Below, in pieces: positions 6,860-14,528 of a stretch of DNA of 19,222 bases. Every line of letters begins with the position of its first letter. Position 1 is the first letter of the stretch. The notes beneath the pieces were generated by a model that was not told the origin of the DNA, searched no databases, and saw only the letters and a list, made by a program, of their open reading frames with translations. A program made the translations under genes and the position numbers. Source of the stretch: Candidatus Latescibacteria bacterium 4484_7 (GTDB lineage: Bacteria > Krumholzibacteriota > Krumholzibacteriia > Krumholzibacteriales > Krumholzibacteriaceae); the NCBI GenBank assembly GCA_002085285.1, contig NATK01000017.1, positions 1 to 19,222 of the forward strand, in the 5' to 3' direction.

Positions 6860-8451
6860 GGCTCAACAAAAAGTTCATCGTTTCGATCATCATAGCAAGT
6901 ATCGTAGTGGTAGGCGCGATTCTCGTAGTAGCCCAGGACGAGGAGAGCAAGCGAAAAGAAAGTACCCTCGAAAGCCTCGACAGGTTTGGAGAGGTCTTCG
7001 AAAAGGTGCTCGACTATTACGTCGAGGAGAAGGATCCATCCGAATTGATAGATGCTGCGATCAACGGGATGCTCAAGGATCTCGATCCCCATTCCGTTTA
7101 CCTGGACAGCTATCAGTACCAGAATCTCATGATCGATACGAAGGGAGAGTTCGGAGGCCTCGGCATCACGATAACGGTGAGGGACGACTATCCTACGGTT
7201 ATTTCACCTCTCGAAGGGACGCCCGCATACTCACTGGGAATTCAGGGAGGGGATAAAATTGTCAAGATCGAGGGTGTACCGACGAAGGGGTGGAAGATCG
7301 AGGATGCGGTAAAGAAGCTCAGAGGAAAACCGGGCACCAAGGTCAAGATAACCATAGTGCGCGAAGGTGTCGCCGACTCGCTCCACTATACGGTCACAAG
7401 AGAGATCATCAAGGTCGCCAGCATTCCCTATTACGACGACATGGACGGGATAGGTTACGTGAGGATATCAAGGTTCTCCGAAAATACGGCGGGTGAGCTG
7501 GAGAAGATACTTAACGAGCTGGAGGCGAAGAAGATAGAAGGATTGATCATAGATCTCCGGTCCAATCCGGGCGGACTTCTTCAGGCGGCAAAAGAGGTCT
7601 CGGAGCTCTTTCTCGAGAAGGGCAAGTTGATCGTCTATACGAAGGGTAGAGTGGAAAAGAACAACAGAAAATATGTCTCGCAGTCGCGGAAGGTTCACAA
7701 CGGCTATCCGCTCGTAGTTCTCGTGAACGGTGCAAGCGCCTCAGCTTCTGAGATCGTGGCGGGCGCACTTCAGGATTGGGACAAGGCCGTGATTATAGGG
7801 CAGACGAGCTTCGGCAAGGGTTCTGTGCAGTCGCTTTTCCCGATAGGCAAGTCGGCGGCTCTAAAGCTGACAACTGCCAAGTATTTTACTCCGAGCGGAA
7901 GATGCATTCACCGCGAGGCTGAAGACAACGCCAGCGCCGAAGAGATTGCAAAGAGCAAGAAGAATGGCGACAAGAAACAGGTGTTTCATACCGCTTCAGG
8001 CAGGGTGGTTTATGGTGGCGGCGGAATTACTCCCGACTGGAAGATAACGTTGCCCGAGTTCACCGAGCTCGAACGTAAGCTCGAGCTCAAGGGGCTCTTT
8101 TTCTCCTTTGCCGTTCACTATACTGCATTTCACAAGGTCGGCGAGAATTTCAAGGTCGATGACATGGTTATAAAGGAATTCAGAGATTTTGCAGCGGAGA
8201 AGAAGGTTGAATCGACCGACGCCGATTGGAAGAACAAGGAGAATGTCGACTATATCAGAAACGGGATAAAGAGAGAGGTCTTCAGAAAACTCTACGGTCT
8301 GAAGGGCGCCTACATCGCCACTCTTCCCGAAGACGAAGAGGTGCAGAAGGCAATAGAGCTGTTCAAGAAAGCCCCAACGCTTTCCGAGATGTTCAAGTAC
8401 GTCGAAGAGCAGAAGAAGCAGGCGCCGGCATCGGAGAAAGCAGCGGAATGA
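6856..8451 (+). CDS. S41-family C-terminal processing protease (CtpA/Prc-like)
   Basis: This is a serine/lysine-dyad protease of the cell envelope that trims or degrades envelope proteins from the C terminus. Residues 6-26 form an uncleaved signal anchor (KKFIVSIIIASIVVVGAILV). A lead segment ends DLDPHSVYLD, and the PDZ domain spans about 95-180 (GEFGGLGITI, LEGTPAYSLGIQGGDKIVKI). The catalytic core includes GYVRISRF, IDLRSNPGG and NGASASASEI with the nucleophile predicted at Ser296, then TSFGKGSVQ with Lys321 as general base. The 25-residue Ser-Lys spacing matches Prc. The C-terminal extension (about 355-531) is charged and helical, ending in a Lys/Glu-rich tail. TTG 6856 is chosen because GGAGG (6845-6849) lies 6 nt before it. 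The gene overlaps the next by ATGA, so the two are translationally coupled. Confidence 0.94.
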   Translation: MRLNKKFIVSIIIASIVVVGAILVVAQDEESKRKESTLESLDRFGEVFEKVLDYYVEEKDPSELIDAAINGMLKDLDPHSVYLDSYQYQNLMIDTKGEFGGLGITITVRDDYPTVISPLEGTPAYSLGIQGGDKIVKIEGVPTKGWKIEDAVKKLRGKPGTKVKITIVREGVADSLHYTVTREIIKVASIPYYDDMDGIGYVRISRFSENTAGELEKILNELEAKKIEGLIIDLRSNPGGLLQAAKEVSELFLEKGKLIVYTKGRVEKNNRKYVSQSRKVHNGYPLVVLVNGASASASEIVAGALQDWDKAVIIGQTSFGKGSVQSLFPIGKSAALKLTTAKYFTPSGRCIHREAEDNASAEEIAKSKKNGDKKQVFHTASGRVVYGGGGITPDWKITLPEFTELERKLELKGLFFSFAVHYTAFHKVGENFKVDDMVIKEFRDFAAEKKVESTDADWKNKENVDYIRNGIKREVFRKLYGLKGAYIATLPEDEEVQKAIELFKKAPTLSEMFKYVEEQKKQAPASEKAAE

Positions 8452-9113
8452 CAAAGCCAGTGGCGATCATAAGCGACTTCGACGGTACGGTATCGTTGAG
8501 GGATGTGGGACACCATTTCTTTGGAGCGCATACTCCGGACGAGCATGCCTGGCTCGATCTCCTCGAGCGCTGGAAGATGGGTTTGATAAGCTCGAAGGAG
8601 TGCCTCGCAAGGGAACTGTCTATGGTGAGGGCGACGAAGGGTGACCTCGATCAGTTCATCGAAGGCGAAAAGCTCGACCCGTACTTCAAGGACTTTGTCG
8701 ATTTCTGCAAGAAACGCGGTTTCAGACTGATCGTGGTGAGCGACGGCCTCGACTACTACATCGAGTCTATCCTGATAAGAAACGGCCTCGGCGTCCTCGA
8801 TTTCTATTCCAATCACCTCGTCATCGAAGGCAGCAGACTTGCCGCAGTTGAATTTCCCTACTACAACAAGCTCGAGTGCGACCGCTGCGGCAACTGCAAA
8901 CGCTTTCACTTGGAGGAGCTGAAGAAACAGGGCTACTATGTCATATACGTGGGGAACGGCTTCAGTGACATGTGTCCTTCGGAGTACGCGGATCTTGTTT
9001 TCGCCAAGGGCGATCTGCTCGAGCACTGCAAGCGTGAGGGAATAGATTTCGTGGAATTCAAAAATTTCAGGGACGTAGAGGCCGAGATAGCGAGGCGCTT
9101 CATTCTTTCTTGA
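8448..9113 (+). CDS. HAD-superfamily phosphatase, MtnX-like
   Basis: This 221-residue phosphatase resembles MtnX (2-hydroxy-3-keto-5-methylthiopentenyl-1-phosphate phosphatase) and phosphoserine-phosphatase-type HAD enzymes. HAD motif I is ISDFDGTVS, with the nucleophile Asp10 and acid/base Asp12. Motif II is VVSDGLDYYI, and motif IV is YVGNGFSDMCPSEYADLVFAKG. A CDRCGNCKR cysteine cluster (about residues 141-149) sits where Bacillus MtnX has a CGCCK segment and may bind metal. No other methionine-salvage gene (mtnK, mtnA, mtnW) is in view, so the real substrate may differ. The start ATG overlaps the protease stop, and the longer frame from 8226 runs antiregister through the protease gene. Its end overlaps the converging gene by 14 bp. 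Confidence 0.85.
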   Translation: MTKPVAIISDFDGTVSLRDVGHHFFGAHTPDEHAWLDLLERWKMGLISSKECLARELSMVRATKGDLDQFIEGEKLDPYFKDFVDFCKKRGFRLIVVSDGLDYYIESILIRNGLGVLDFYSNHLVIEGSRLAAVEFPYYNKLECDRCGNCKRFHLEELKKQGYYVIYVGNGFSDMCPSEYADLVFAKGDLLEHCKREGIDFVEFKNFRDVEAEIARRFILS

Positions 9114-9522
9114 GCTTGCCCTTCTGCCCGTTTCGCTCGTTCTGCATCTTTTCGTTTATTTTCTTCTGGAGCTTCTCGTTCATCGCGTCTGTATATAATC
9201 TGCTCACATAGCCGATGAGGTCGAATGCCTCGGTGTCGGAGACCTCTCTTTTTTTCTCCAGCTTGCGCATCTTCCATATTACATCGTTGAGGTCGTTTCT
9301 CGAGACCGTTCCATTTTGATAGAAGGTCCAGAACTTGTTGGTCGTGTAGTGGAAATCGTCGAAGTATTTGCTTTTTGCCTTTGTGCTGAACTTGTCGGCT
9401 ACCTTTTCGGCCGTCTTGAAATACACCCTCTCGACGACCCAGCCCCTTGCCAAGTATAGGGCGACTACCACCGCGATCGCCGCAATAAAGGTAATTATCA
9501 GAGCAGATCTCTTTCTATCCAT
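9100..9522 (-). CDS. Small membrane-anchored protein of unknown function
   Basis: I do not recognise this 140-residue protein. Residues 7-25 form one strong transmembrane helix (ALIITFIAAIAVVVALYLA) preceded by positive charges (MDRKR), so the rest is probably periplasmic. The remainder is charged and mainly helical, and the last 30 residues are very rich in Lys, Glu, Gln and Asn (EKLQKKINEKMQNERNGQKG), suggesting a coiled or disordered tail. ATG 9522 is preferred over an upstream start at 9600, which would overlap the preceding hydrolase gene by 58 bp. A GGAG lies close upstream of the chosen ATG. It follows the hydrolase by 20 bp and is probably in its operon. The stop overlaps the convergent phosphatase gene. 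Confidence 0.65.
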   Translation of the reverse strand: MDRKRSALIITFIAAIAVVVALYLARGWVVERVYFKTAEKVADKFSTKAKSKYFDDFHYTTNKFWTFYQNGTVSRNDLNDVIWKMRKLEKKREVSDTEAFDLIGYVSRLYTDAMNEKLQKKINEKMQNERNGQKGKLKKE

Positions 9523-9542
9523 TTTCTCCGTGCTCCCCTCGT

Positions 9543-10394
9543 TCAATACAGGTTGTCTTTGAAGAAACGCAATGTTGACTCGACTGCTTCCTGCAGACAT
9601 TTGTTTATATTTTTCATCGGGTGCTTGACACCGAAGCTGTGGCTCGCTCCCCTGACCTTTTTATAGACGACAGGGCCCTTTCGGTTCGTGTTTACCAGTT
9701 TCTCCGTCTCTTTCAATGTCACCGCCTGGTCCCTTGTCCCGTGCACCATGAGGTGGGGGATTTCGAGTGATGAGGCGGCCTTTACGATGTCCTGTTCCGC
9801 CCTGTTCCTGTCGATATCCTCGTAGTAGGAGTAGTCGAGGCTGAGTGGATTCTCGGCTCTCGGGTCCTTGAACACCAGTGAGCCATCGAGTTTCCAGAGC
9901 TTTTTTCTTCTATCCGAATATCTGTCGAAGCGGCTCGGAGTGCCCCACGTCGCTACGGCCCCTATCCCTTCGAGCCTCGAAGCGACTACGATCGCTACGG
10001 CACCGCCCCTGCTGAAGCCGAAGAGTCCGATGGAGCTGAAAGGCACTCCGAGTCCGCCGCCCTCGATGTGTTTCACTACCGTGGTCATGTCTTCTATTTC
10101 ACGACTCACCGTGTTCTTTGCAAATGCCTCGGGGTCGGTGATCATACCCGTTTCTTCGTCGGTCCCGTTCATCGAGAAACTCATCGTGAGGACGTGAAAT
10201 CCACCGCGTGCGAGCTCCTCTGATAGATAGGGGAAGAAGCCCCAGCGCTTGTAACCGAGAAAGCCGTGTGACACGATGATGACTGGCATCTCCGCCCTCT
10301 TGTCCGTCGTTCTGAAATCGGCGTGAACGGAGTATTCGTCTCCTGTGTTTATGGTGATCTCTTCGAGAACAAGTTCTTCTGCCTTTTCCGGCAT
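9543..10394 (-). CDS. Alpha/beta hydrolase (dienelactone/acyl-peptidase-like)
   Basis: This is a cytoplasmic-looking serine hydrolase of 283 residues from the preferred start. An oxyanion-side motif SHGFLGYKR (about 42-50) follows the first strands. GFSRGG (about 126-131) holds the nucleophile Ser128. HGTRDQAV gives Asp222 and GASHSFG gives His252, so the catalytic triad is complete and correctly ordered. The substrate is unknown; the fold resembles prolyl-oligopeptidase-type and ester hydrolases. ATG 10394 has GAGAGG 8 nt upstream. A TTG at 10424 would add ten residues but lies within about 5 nt of the predicted transcription start, so I disfavour it. A small anchored protein follows at once. 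The upstream region carries paired direct repeats that may bind a regulator. Confidence 0.88.
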   Translation of the reverse strand: MPEKAEELVLEEITINTGDEYSVHADFRTTDKRAEMPVIIVSHGFLGYKRWGFFPYLSEELARGGFHVLTMSFSMNGTDEETGMITDPEAFAKNTVSREIEDMTTVVKHIEGGGLGVPFSSIGLFGFSRGGAVAIVVASRLEGIGAVATWGTPSRFDRYSDRRKKLWKLDGSLVFKDPRAENPLSLDYSYYEDIDRNRAEQDIVKAASSLEIPHLMVHGTRDQAVTLKETEKLVNTNRKGPVVYKKVRGASHSFGVKHPMKNINKCLQEAVESTLRFFKDNLY

Positions 10395-10434
10395 TCTCAG
10401 GGCCTCTCTCTTCCTATGGTTCAATTCTTCAATG

Positions 10435-10498
10435 ATAATAATATGAATCGGGGCTATTTACCAGTCCATAAAAGCTCTAAACGGGCCCATAAAAGATC
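10435..10498 (-). promoter_or_regulatory. Hydrolase promoter with tandem operator-like repeats
   Basis: On the minus strand a TATTAT -10 box lies at about 10443-10438 with no good -35 box. Upstream are two copies of a 12 bp sequence, CCATAAAAGCTC (10466-10477) and CCATAAAAGATC (10487-10498) on the plus strand. They differ at one position and are exactly 21 bp apart, so they lie on the same face of the helix. A poor -35 plus phased repeats is the arrangement of an activator-dependent promoter. The regulator is not in view. Confidence 0.4.
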
Positions 10499-10565
10499 GA
10501 AGAGAGTACGCTGATGGGTGCAGGGCGGCTCTTCTTCCGTATCCGATGCTGATTCCGTGTAAGAT

Positions 10566-10585
10566 CCGACGCAGAGCTGTGTCGG
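10566..10585. other. Short hairpin in divergent intergenic region
   Basis: CCGACGC and GTGTCGG form a seven-pair stem (one G-U) with a 6 nt loop between the divergent hydrolase and membrane-protein genes. No T tract follows on either strand, so it is not an ordinary terminator. It might separate the two promoters or be incidental. The rest of this roughly 350 bp gap holds only the promoters described. Confidence 0.25.
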
Positions 10586-10685
10586 GACCTTTCGAATAAT
10601 GAATCTCCGGGCCATTTGACAATCTTTATGCCCGTTCTGGTGACGAACTCCATGCCGAGTCGATGCAAAAGCGCCAATTGTCGTC

Positions 10686-10714
10686 TTGCAAAATGATTTC
10701 GGCTAAACTATCAT
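10686..10714 (+). promoter_or_regulatory. Promoter of the dusB-lar operon
   Basis: TTGCAA (10686-10691), exactly 17 bp, TATCAT (10709-10714). Transcription would start near 10721. It is followed by a strong AAGGAGG (10729-10735) 9 nt before the ATG of the first gene. This is the best-placed promoter for the run of adjacent genes up to 16692. Confidence 0.55.
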
Positions 10715-10744
10715 TCACCTATCGAAAGAAGGAGGTTTTCTTAC

Positions 10745-11575
10745 ATGGGCAAGAGAATCTTTGTCGCCGTTCTGATTACACTCGCAGTGCTTACCCTGAC
10801 GAGGCGAATGTCGATGAACAGGCCGAGGGATATCAGATACGAATCTGGGGGCGTCGAGGTATTCCACCGAACCGTTACGAGTCAATTCGGAAAAGGCAGA
10901 CCGGTGCTGAGGATAAAGGTGGCGGGGAAGAGCGGACTTTCGTGCTCGGTTCTCGTTAGGATGCCGGACGGACAGGTGGAGCGGAAGCCGCTGCAGCCGG
11001 ACAGCAGCGGGACGTGCGAAGCCGTTCTCCCCTCGATGAAAAAGGGCACAAGGCTCGGATATGCATTTCTCGTATCCGAGGGCGGACGAAGGATTCTCAG
11101 GCTTCCCCCTCGAGAGGGCAGGTATTTCATATTGAAGTACAAGGGGCACGTATCCAGGACTGTCCTTGCATTTCACATAGCGTTCATGTTTGCATCGTTT
11201 TTCTTCATGGTGCTTGCATTCCTCGGTTCTTTGAGAATGCTCAAAGGGATAGAGGGCAAGCAGATCACGGTGAACAACATCAGGTGGGCGCTTGCGCTGA
11301 CCTTCATTGGCGGGTGGCCGCTGGGGTTCGTGCTCAACTATCAAGCCTTCGGTCCTGTCTGGGAAGGTTTCCCCTTCGGTTACGATATCACTGACAACAA
11401 GACGCAGTTCATGTTCATATTCTGGATTATTCTTTCCCTTCTCGCCAGGGGAAGCATATACAAGGGGGATGAGAGCAAGGATCTCCTCGACGATAGAGGA
11501 TTCGCCATCGCAGTGCTGGTCTGTTTCATAGTAAGTGTTATTGTATTTCTGATACCGCACAGCCTTTCATTCTAA
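10745..11575 (+). CDS. Multi-pass membrane protein of unknown function
   Basis: I do not recognise this 276-residue protein. Residues 5-18 form an N-terminal signal/anchor helix. Residues 20-136 form a soluble domain, probably periplasmic and beta-rich, with two Cys (67 and 91). Four more hydrophobic helices follow at about 139-165, 182-199, 221-235 and 252-271. Between the third and fourth lies a conserved-looking loop rich in aromatics (FGPVWEGFPFGYDITDNKT, about 202-220), which could be a functional site. ATG 10745 follows a strong AAGGAGG. It leads a compact operon, with dusB starting 4 bp after its stop. Neither the helix pattern nor the loop identifies an activity. A role in envelope or small-molecule handling would be guesswork. 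Confidence 0.8.
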   Translation: MGKRIFVAVLITLAVLTLTRRMSMNRPRDIRYESGGVEVFHRTVTSQFGKGRPVLRIKVAGKSGLSCSVLVRMPDGQVERKPLQPDSSGTCEAVLPSMKKGTRLGYAFLVSEGGRRILRLPPREGRYFILKYKGHVSRTVLAFHIAFMFASFFFMVLAFLGSLRMLKGIEGKQITVNNIRWALALTFIGGWPLGFVLNYQAFGPVWEGFPFGYDITDNKTQFMFIFWIILSLLARGSIYKGDESKDLLDDRGFAIAVLVCFIVSVIVFLIPHSLSF

Positions 11576-11579
11576 GCCT

Positions 11580-12611
11580 ATGAATAGTGTAGCGAATAAA
11601 TATCGATCCATTTTCGGAGACGCCGTGCTCGCTCTGGCGCCCATGGCGGGTTACAGCACGGCTCCCTTCAGGCGCATCTGCTACGATGAGGGGGCCGATT
11701 TCGCATATACCGAGATGGTAAGCGCCGACGGTCTGATCAGGGGCGGGGAGAAGACGTTCGAATACATGAGAATGATGGAGGGGGAGCGGTTCACGGGGGT
11801 ACAGCTCTTCGGCTCCGACCCGGCCGTCATGGCGGAGGCGGCTCGAATAGCAGCGCAGAACGGGGCTGCGTTCATCGATATGAATTTCGGTTGCCCGGTG
11901 AAGAAGGTCATACGCCGAAACGGGGGTGCCTCGTTGATGAGAGACCTCGATCTAATGGGGCGAATCGCCGCCGCGGTCGTAGAAACGGTCGAAATCCCCG
12001 TAACGGCGAAGATCAGAAGCGGCTGGACCGCAAAGGACGAAAACTACGTCGAAGCCGGGCTCGTCCTCGAGGGTGCCGGAGTCGATGCGGTGGTGATACA
12101 CCCGAGGTACAGGACTCAGGGTTTCAGCGGACGCTCCAACTGGGAGCATATCGCAAGGTTGAGAGAGGCGCTGACGATAGAGGTGATAGGTAACGGTGAC
12201 GTGACGGATGTGGAGGATTTCATTGAGCTTCGCAGGGTGACGGGGTGCAGAATAGTGATGATCGGGCGTGGTGCTCTGGGAAGGCCGTGGCTATTTCGCC
12301 GGATAAAGGATTCTCTTGCAATCGAAGCGGGGGTTGACGTCGGTCCCGAGGTGGTCGTCGAGGGTGGTATCGGGGAGACCGTCTCGATCGCCGACTTTAT
12401 GTTGAGACATTTCGAATTGACAGTCTCATGGGACGGCGAACGAAGAGCGGTCAGTGAGATGAGGAAGCAGTTCAAATGGTATCTGAGGGGCGTTCCGGGC
12501 GCGAAGGAGTACCGGCTTAAGCTCATGAGTGCCGCGGATGCCGATATGGTGAGATCGATCTTACGATCGCTCAAGGAGGAGCTGGTGAAAAGATGGAGAA
12601 AGCTCGCCTGA
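11580..12611 (+). CDS. dusB: tRNA-dihydrouridine synthase (DusB type)
   Basis: This FMN-dependent enzyme uses NADPH to reduce uridine to dihydrouridine in tRNA D-loops. At 343 residues it has the normal size. Motifs in order are LALAPMAGYSTAPFRRIC (FMN-binding first strand), YTEMVSADGLI, GVQLFGSDP, FIDMNFGCPVKKVIRRNGGASLM containing the catalytic cysteine, VTAKIRSGW, VVIHPRYRTQGFSG, VIGNGDV and VMIGRGALGRPWLF. The C-terminal tRNA-binding helical domain contains FKWYLRGVPGAK, typical of DusB. The ATG at 11580 has no clear ribosome binding site, but it lies 4 bp after the previous stop, so coupled translation is likely. The last 19 bp overlap the larB start. Confidence 0.94.
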   Translation: MNSVANKYRSIFGDAVLALAPMAGYSTAPFRRICYDEGADFAYTEMVSADGLIRGGEKTFEYMRMMEGERFTGVQLFGSDPAVMAEAARIAAQNGAAFIDMNFGCPVKKVIRRNGGASLMRDLDLMGRIAAAVVETVEIPVTAKIRSGWTAKDENYVEAGLVLEGAGVDAVVIHPRYRTQGFSGRSNWEHIARLREALTIEVIGNGDVTDVEDFIELRRVTGCRIVMIGRGALGRPWLFRRIKDSLAIEAGVDVGPEVVVEGGIGETVSIADFMLRHFELTVSWDGERRAVSEMRKQFKWYLRGVPGAKEYRLKLMSAADADMVRSILRSLKEELVKRWRKLA

Positions 12612-13202
12612 AAAGGCTGCTCGAGCGAGTGGCGAAGGGAGAATTGTCGATAGAGAAGGCATACGAACAGCTCCTCAAGCTCCCTTTCGAAGACATGGGT
12701 TATGCGAAGGTGGATCATCACAGGGCGATTCGGCGCGGAATCCCGGAGGTGATCATGTGCGAGGGGAAGAAGGGAAATGAGGTCGTGGGGATTGCAAAGG
12801 GCGTCGTCAAGGAGGGGGGCAACCTTCTCGCTACGAGGTGCAGCAGGGAGCTCTTCGAACTTGTCTCGAGAGAGATTCCACATGCGGTGTATCACGACGA
12901 AGCGCGCCTTTTCGCAGTGGAGCAAAGAGCCACCGAACGGAGAGGAAAGGTCGCCGTCGTCTCGGCGGGCACCTCTGACATGAACGTCGCCGAGGAGGCG
13001 GCGTTCACAGCTCATTATCTCGGCTGTAATGTCGAGAGATTTTACGACGTGGGGGTAGCCGGCATTCACAGGCTGTTCTCGTCGTGGGATGAGATAAGGA
13101 GTGCCGATGTCATCGTCGTTGTAGCAGGTATGGAGGGCGCTCTGGCGAGCGTCGTAGCAGGCAAATATCATAAACAAGATATACGAAGCGGAGAAGGATT
13201 AA
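12593..13202 (+). pseudogene. larB: LarB (pyridinium-3,5-biscarboxylate mononucleotide synthase), internally deleted and frameshifted
   Basis: LarB carboxylates and hydrolyses nicotinic acid adenine dinucleotide, the first step in making the nickel-pincer nucleotide cofactor. Residues 1-190 match the family: RRGIPEVIM, ATRCSRELFE, HDEARLFAV, the PurE-like domain opening AVVSAGTSDMNVAEEAAF, DVGVAGIHRLF and VVVAGMEGALASVVAG. The expected continuation, with PTSVGYG, an SCA segment thought to carry the catalytic cysteine, and NIDNGFGAG, is absent. After about 13155-13163 the sequence reads as ANIINKIYEAEKD in another frame, ending at TAA 13200-13202, directly before the larC ribosome binding site, as an intact larB should. 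About 50 codons are missing. Read without correction the frame runs to 13222. The residual protein should be inactive unless the junction is an assembly fault. Confidence 0.82.
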
Positions 13203-13214
13203 GAGGAGGATTGA

Positions 13215-14528
13215 TTGACTAAGATCCTGAACAAGAATGAACTGCTCATCGTCGATCCTGCATGCGGATTGAGTGGCGATATGTTTCTCGCAGCGCTCTT
13301 TTCTCTCGGGGTTGATCCGGCTGCGGTCGAGCGTGAGGTGGCCCGATTACCCGGGCTCGACGATTTCTCTATCGAATTTGCGCATGTGAAGAGCCACGCC
13401 ATTTCGGCTTCTCACGTCGATGTAAAGTTCGCGAATTCTCTCGTGCAGAGGGATCTCAGACGCATACTCGAGATGATAGACAGATCTCCTCTGGATAATA
13501 GGATAAAGAAGCTTTCGGGTGATGTTTTCATGGCACTCGGTGAAGCGGAGGGGAAGGTGCACGGCACGAAGCCCGAGTACGTTCACTTTCACGAGGTCGG
13601 GGCGGTGGATTCGATCGTCGATATCGTCGGTGCCGTCACGGCCCTCTCGATGCTCGGTTTTCCAAGGCTGTACCACAGGCCGTTCGTACTCGGGGCCGGT
13701 TCGGTAAAGATCGCTCATGGGACTATGCCGATACCTGTGCCGGCCACGATCGAGCTCCTTGAAGGCAGAAGGGTTGCGTTCGTCGACGAGCCGAACGAGA
13801 TTGTGACCCCGACAGGGGCCGCATTGATGAAGGTTCTGGCCGGGGAGGTGCCGGCTGGTCTAGCGTTCATCCCGGAAGAGGTTGTCTATGCCGCCGGTTC
13901 GAGGAGAAAGTCGTCTTCGAGAAGCCTCCTACGTGTGATAAGAGCGATACAGAGCGCCCCGGAGAAGGAGATCGCCGTTTTAAGGACGACGATAGACGAC
14001 ATGAACCCCGAGATATATTCATTCATTCAGGAGAGGCTTCTCGGAGGGATGGCCCTCGAGGTCTATATGAAGCAGATCATCATGAAAAAGGGCCGGCCCG
14101 GCATAGAGTTGACGGTTCTCTGCGAAAGAGAAAGGCTCGATGAGGTGATCTCCTTCATAGCGAAAGAGACGACGACAATAGGTCTCAGGGTGTCATACGA
14201 GGAGAGGGTCGAGCTCGAGAGGTGGGGCGGTGAGGTGGAGACGCCTTACGGCGCGATCGACGTAAAATTCAGCAGACTCCCCGACGGCTCGGTGAAAGCG
14301 GCTCCGGAGTACGAATCGTGCAAAAAGGTCGCCCTCGCCGCTGGAAGACCGCTCAAGGAGATTTACGAGGCGGCGATGACTGCCTCTCACTCCGACACGT
14401 CGTCTTCGGCTGTGCGGGAACGGAAAGGGTCACGTAGAAGAGGTGCTGGTGGGACATCGAAGACGTCTGTACGAAAAGCCCAAAAGAAGGCTTCGGGGGC
14501 TGAGAAAAAGGGCAGGAAAAAGGTATGA
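13215..14528 (+). CDS. larC: LarC (nickel insertion protein for the nickel-pincer nucleotide)
   Basis: LarC is a CTP-dependent cyclometallase that inserts nickel into the dithiolated pincer nucleotide. The protein is 437 residues, with both LarC1- and LarC2-like parts in one continuous frame; in Lactobacillus these are joined by frameshifting. Visible motifs are VDPACGLSGDMFLAAL, VHFHEVGAVDSIVDIVGA, IAHGTMPIPVPATIELL, NEIVTPTGAALM, TTIDDMNPEIYSF, IIMKKGRPGIELTVLC and KETTTIGLRVSY. The last 55 residues are a Lys/Arg/Ser-rich extension without family match. TTG 13215 follows GAGGAGG by 5 nt; TTG 13211 is out of frame. The gene follows larB by 12 bp. LarE (sulfur transferase) and LarA-type racemases are not in the window. 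The stop overlaps the next ATG. Confidence 0.92.
   Translation: MTKILNKNELLIVDPACGLSGDMFLAALFSLGVDPAAVEREVARLPGLDDFSIEFAHVKSHAISASHVDVKFANSLVQRDLRRILEMIDRSPLDNRIKKLSGDVFMALGEAEGKVHGTKPEYVHFHEVGAVDSIVDIVGAVTALSMLGFPRLYHRPFVLGAGSVKIAHGTMPIPVPATIELLEGRRVAFVDEPNEIVTPTGAALMKVLAGEVPAGLAFIPEEVVYAAGSRRKSSSRSLLRVIRAIQSAPEKEIAVLRTTIDDMNPEIYSFIQERLLGGMALEVYMKQIIMKKGRPGIELTVLCERERLDEVISFIAKETTTIGLRVSYEERVELERWGGEVETPYGAIDVKFSRLPDGSVKAAPEYESCKKVALAAGRPLKEIYEAAMTASHSDTSSSAVRERKGSRRRGAGGTSKTSVRKAQKKASGAEKKGRKKV

Noticed and set aside
8226..8447. N-terminal extension of the HAD phosphatase
   Set aside because: It overlaps the conserved protease coding sequence in a different frame. The HAD motif starts properly from ATG 8448.
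13203..13222. LarB extended to the stop at 13222
   Set aside because: The last 20 or so residues in that frame match nothing in the family, while the shifted frame restores a LarB-like tail ending at 13202.
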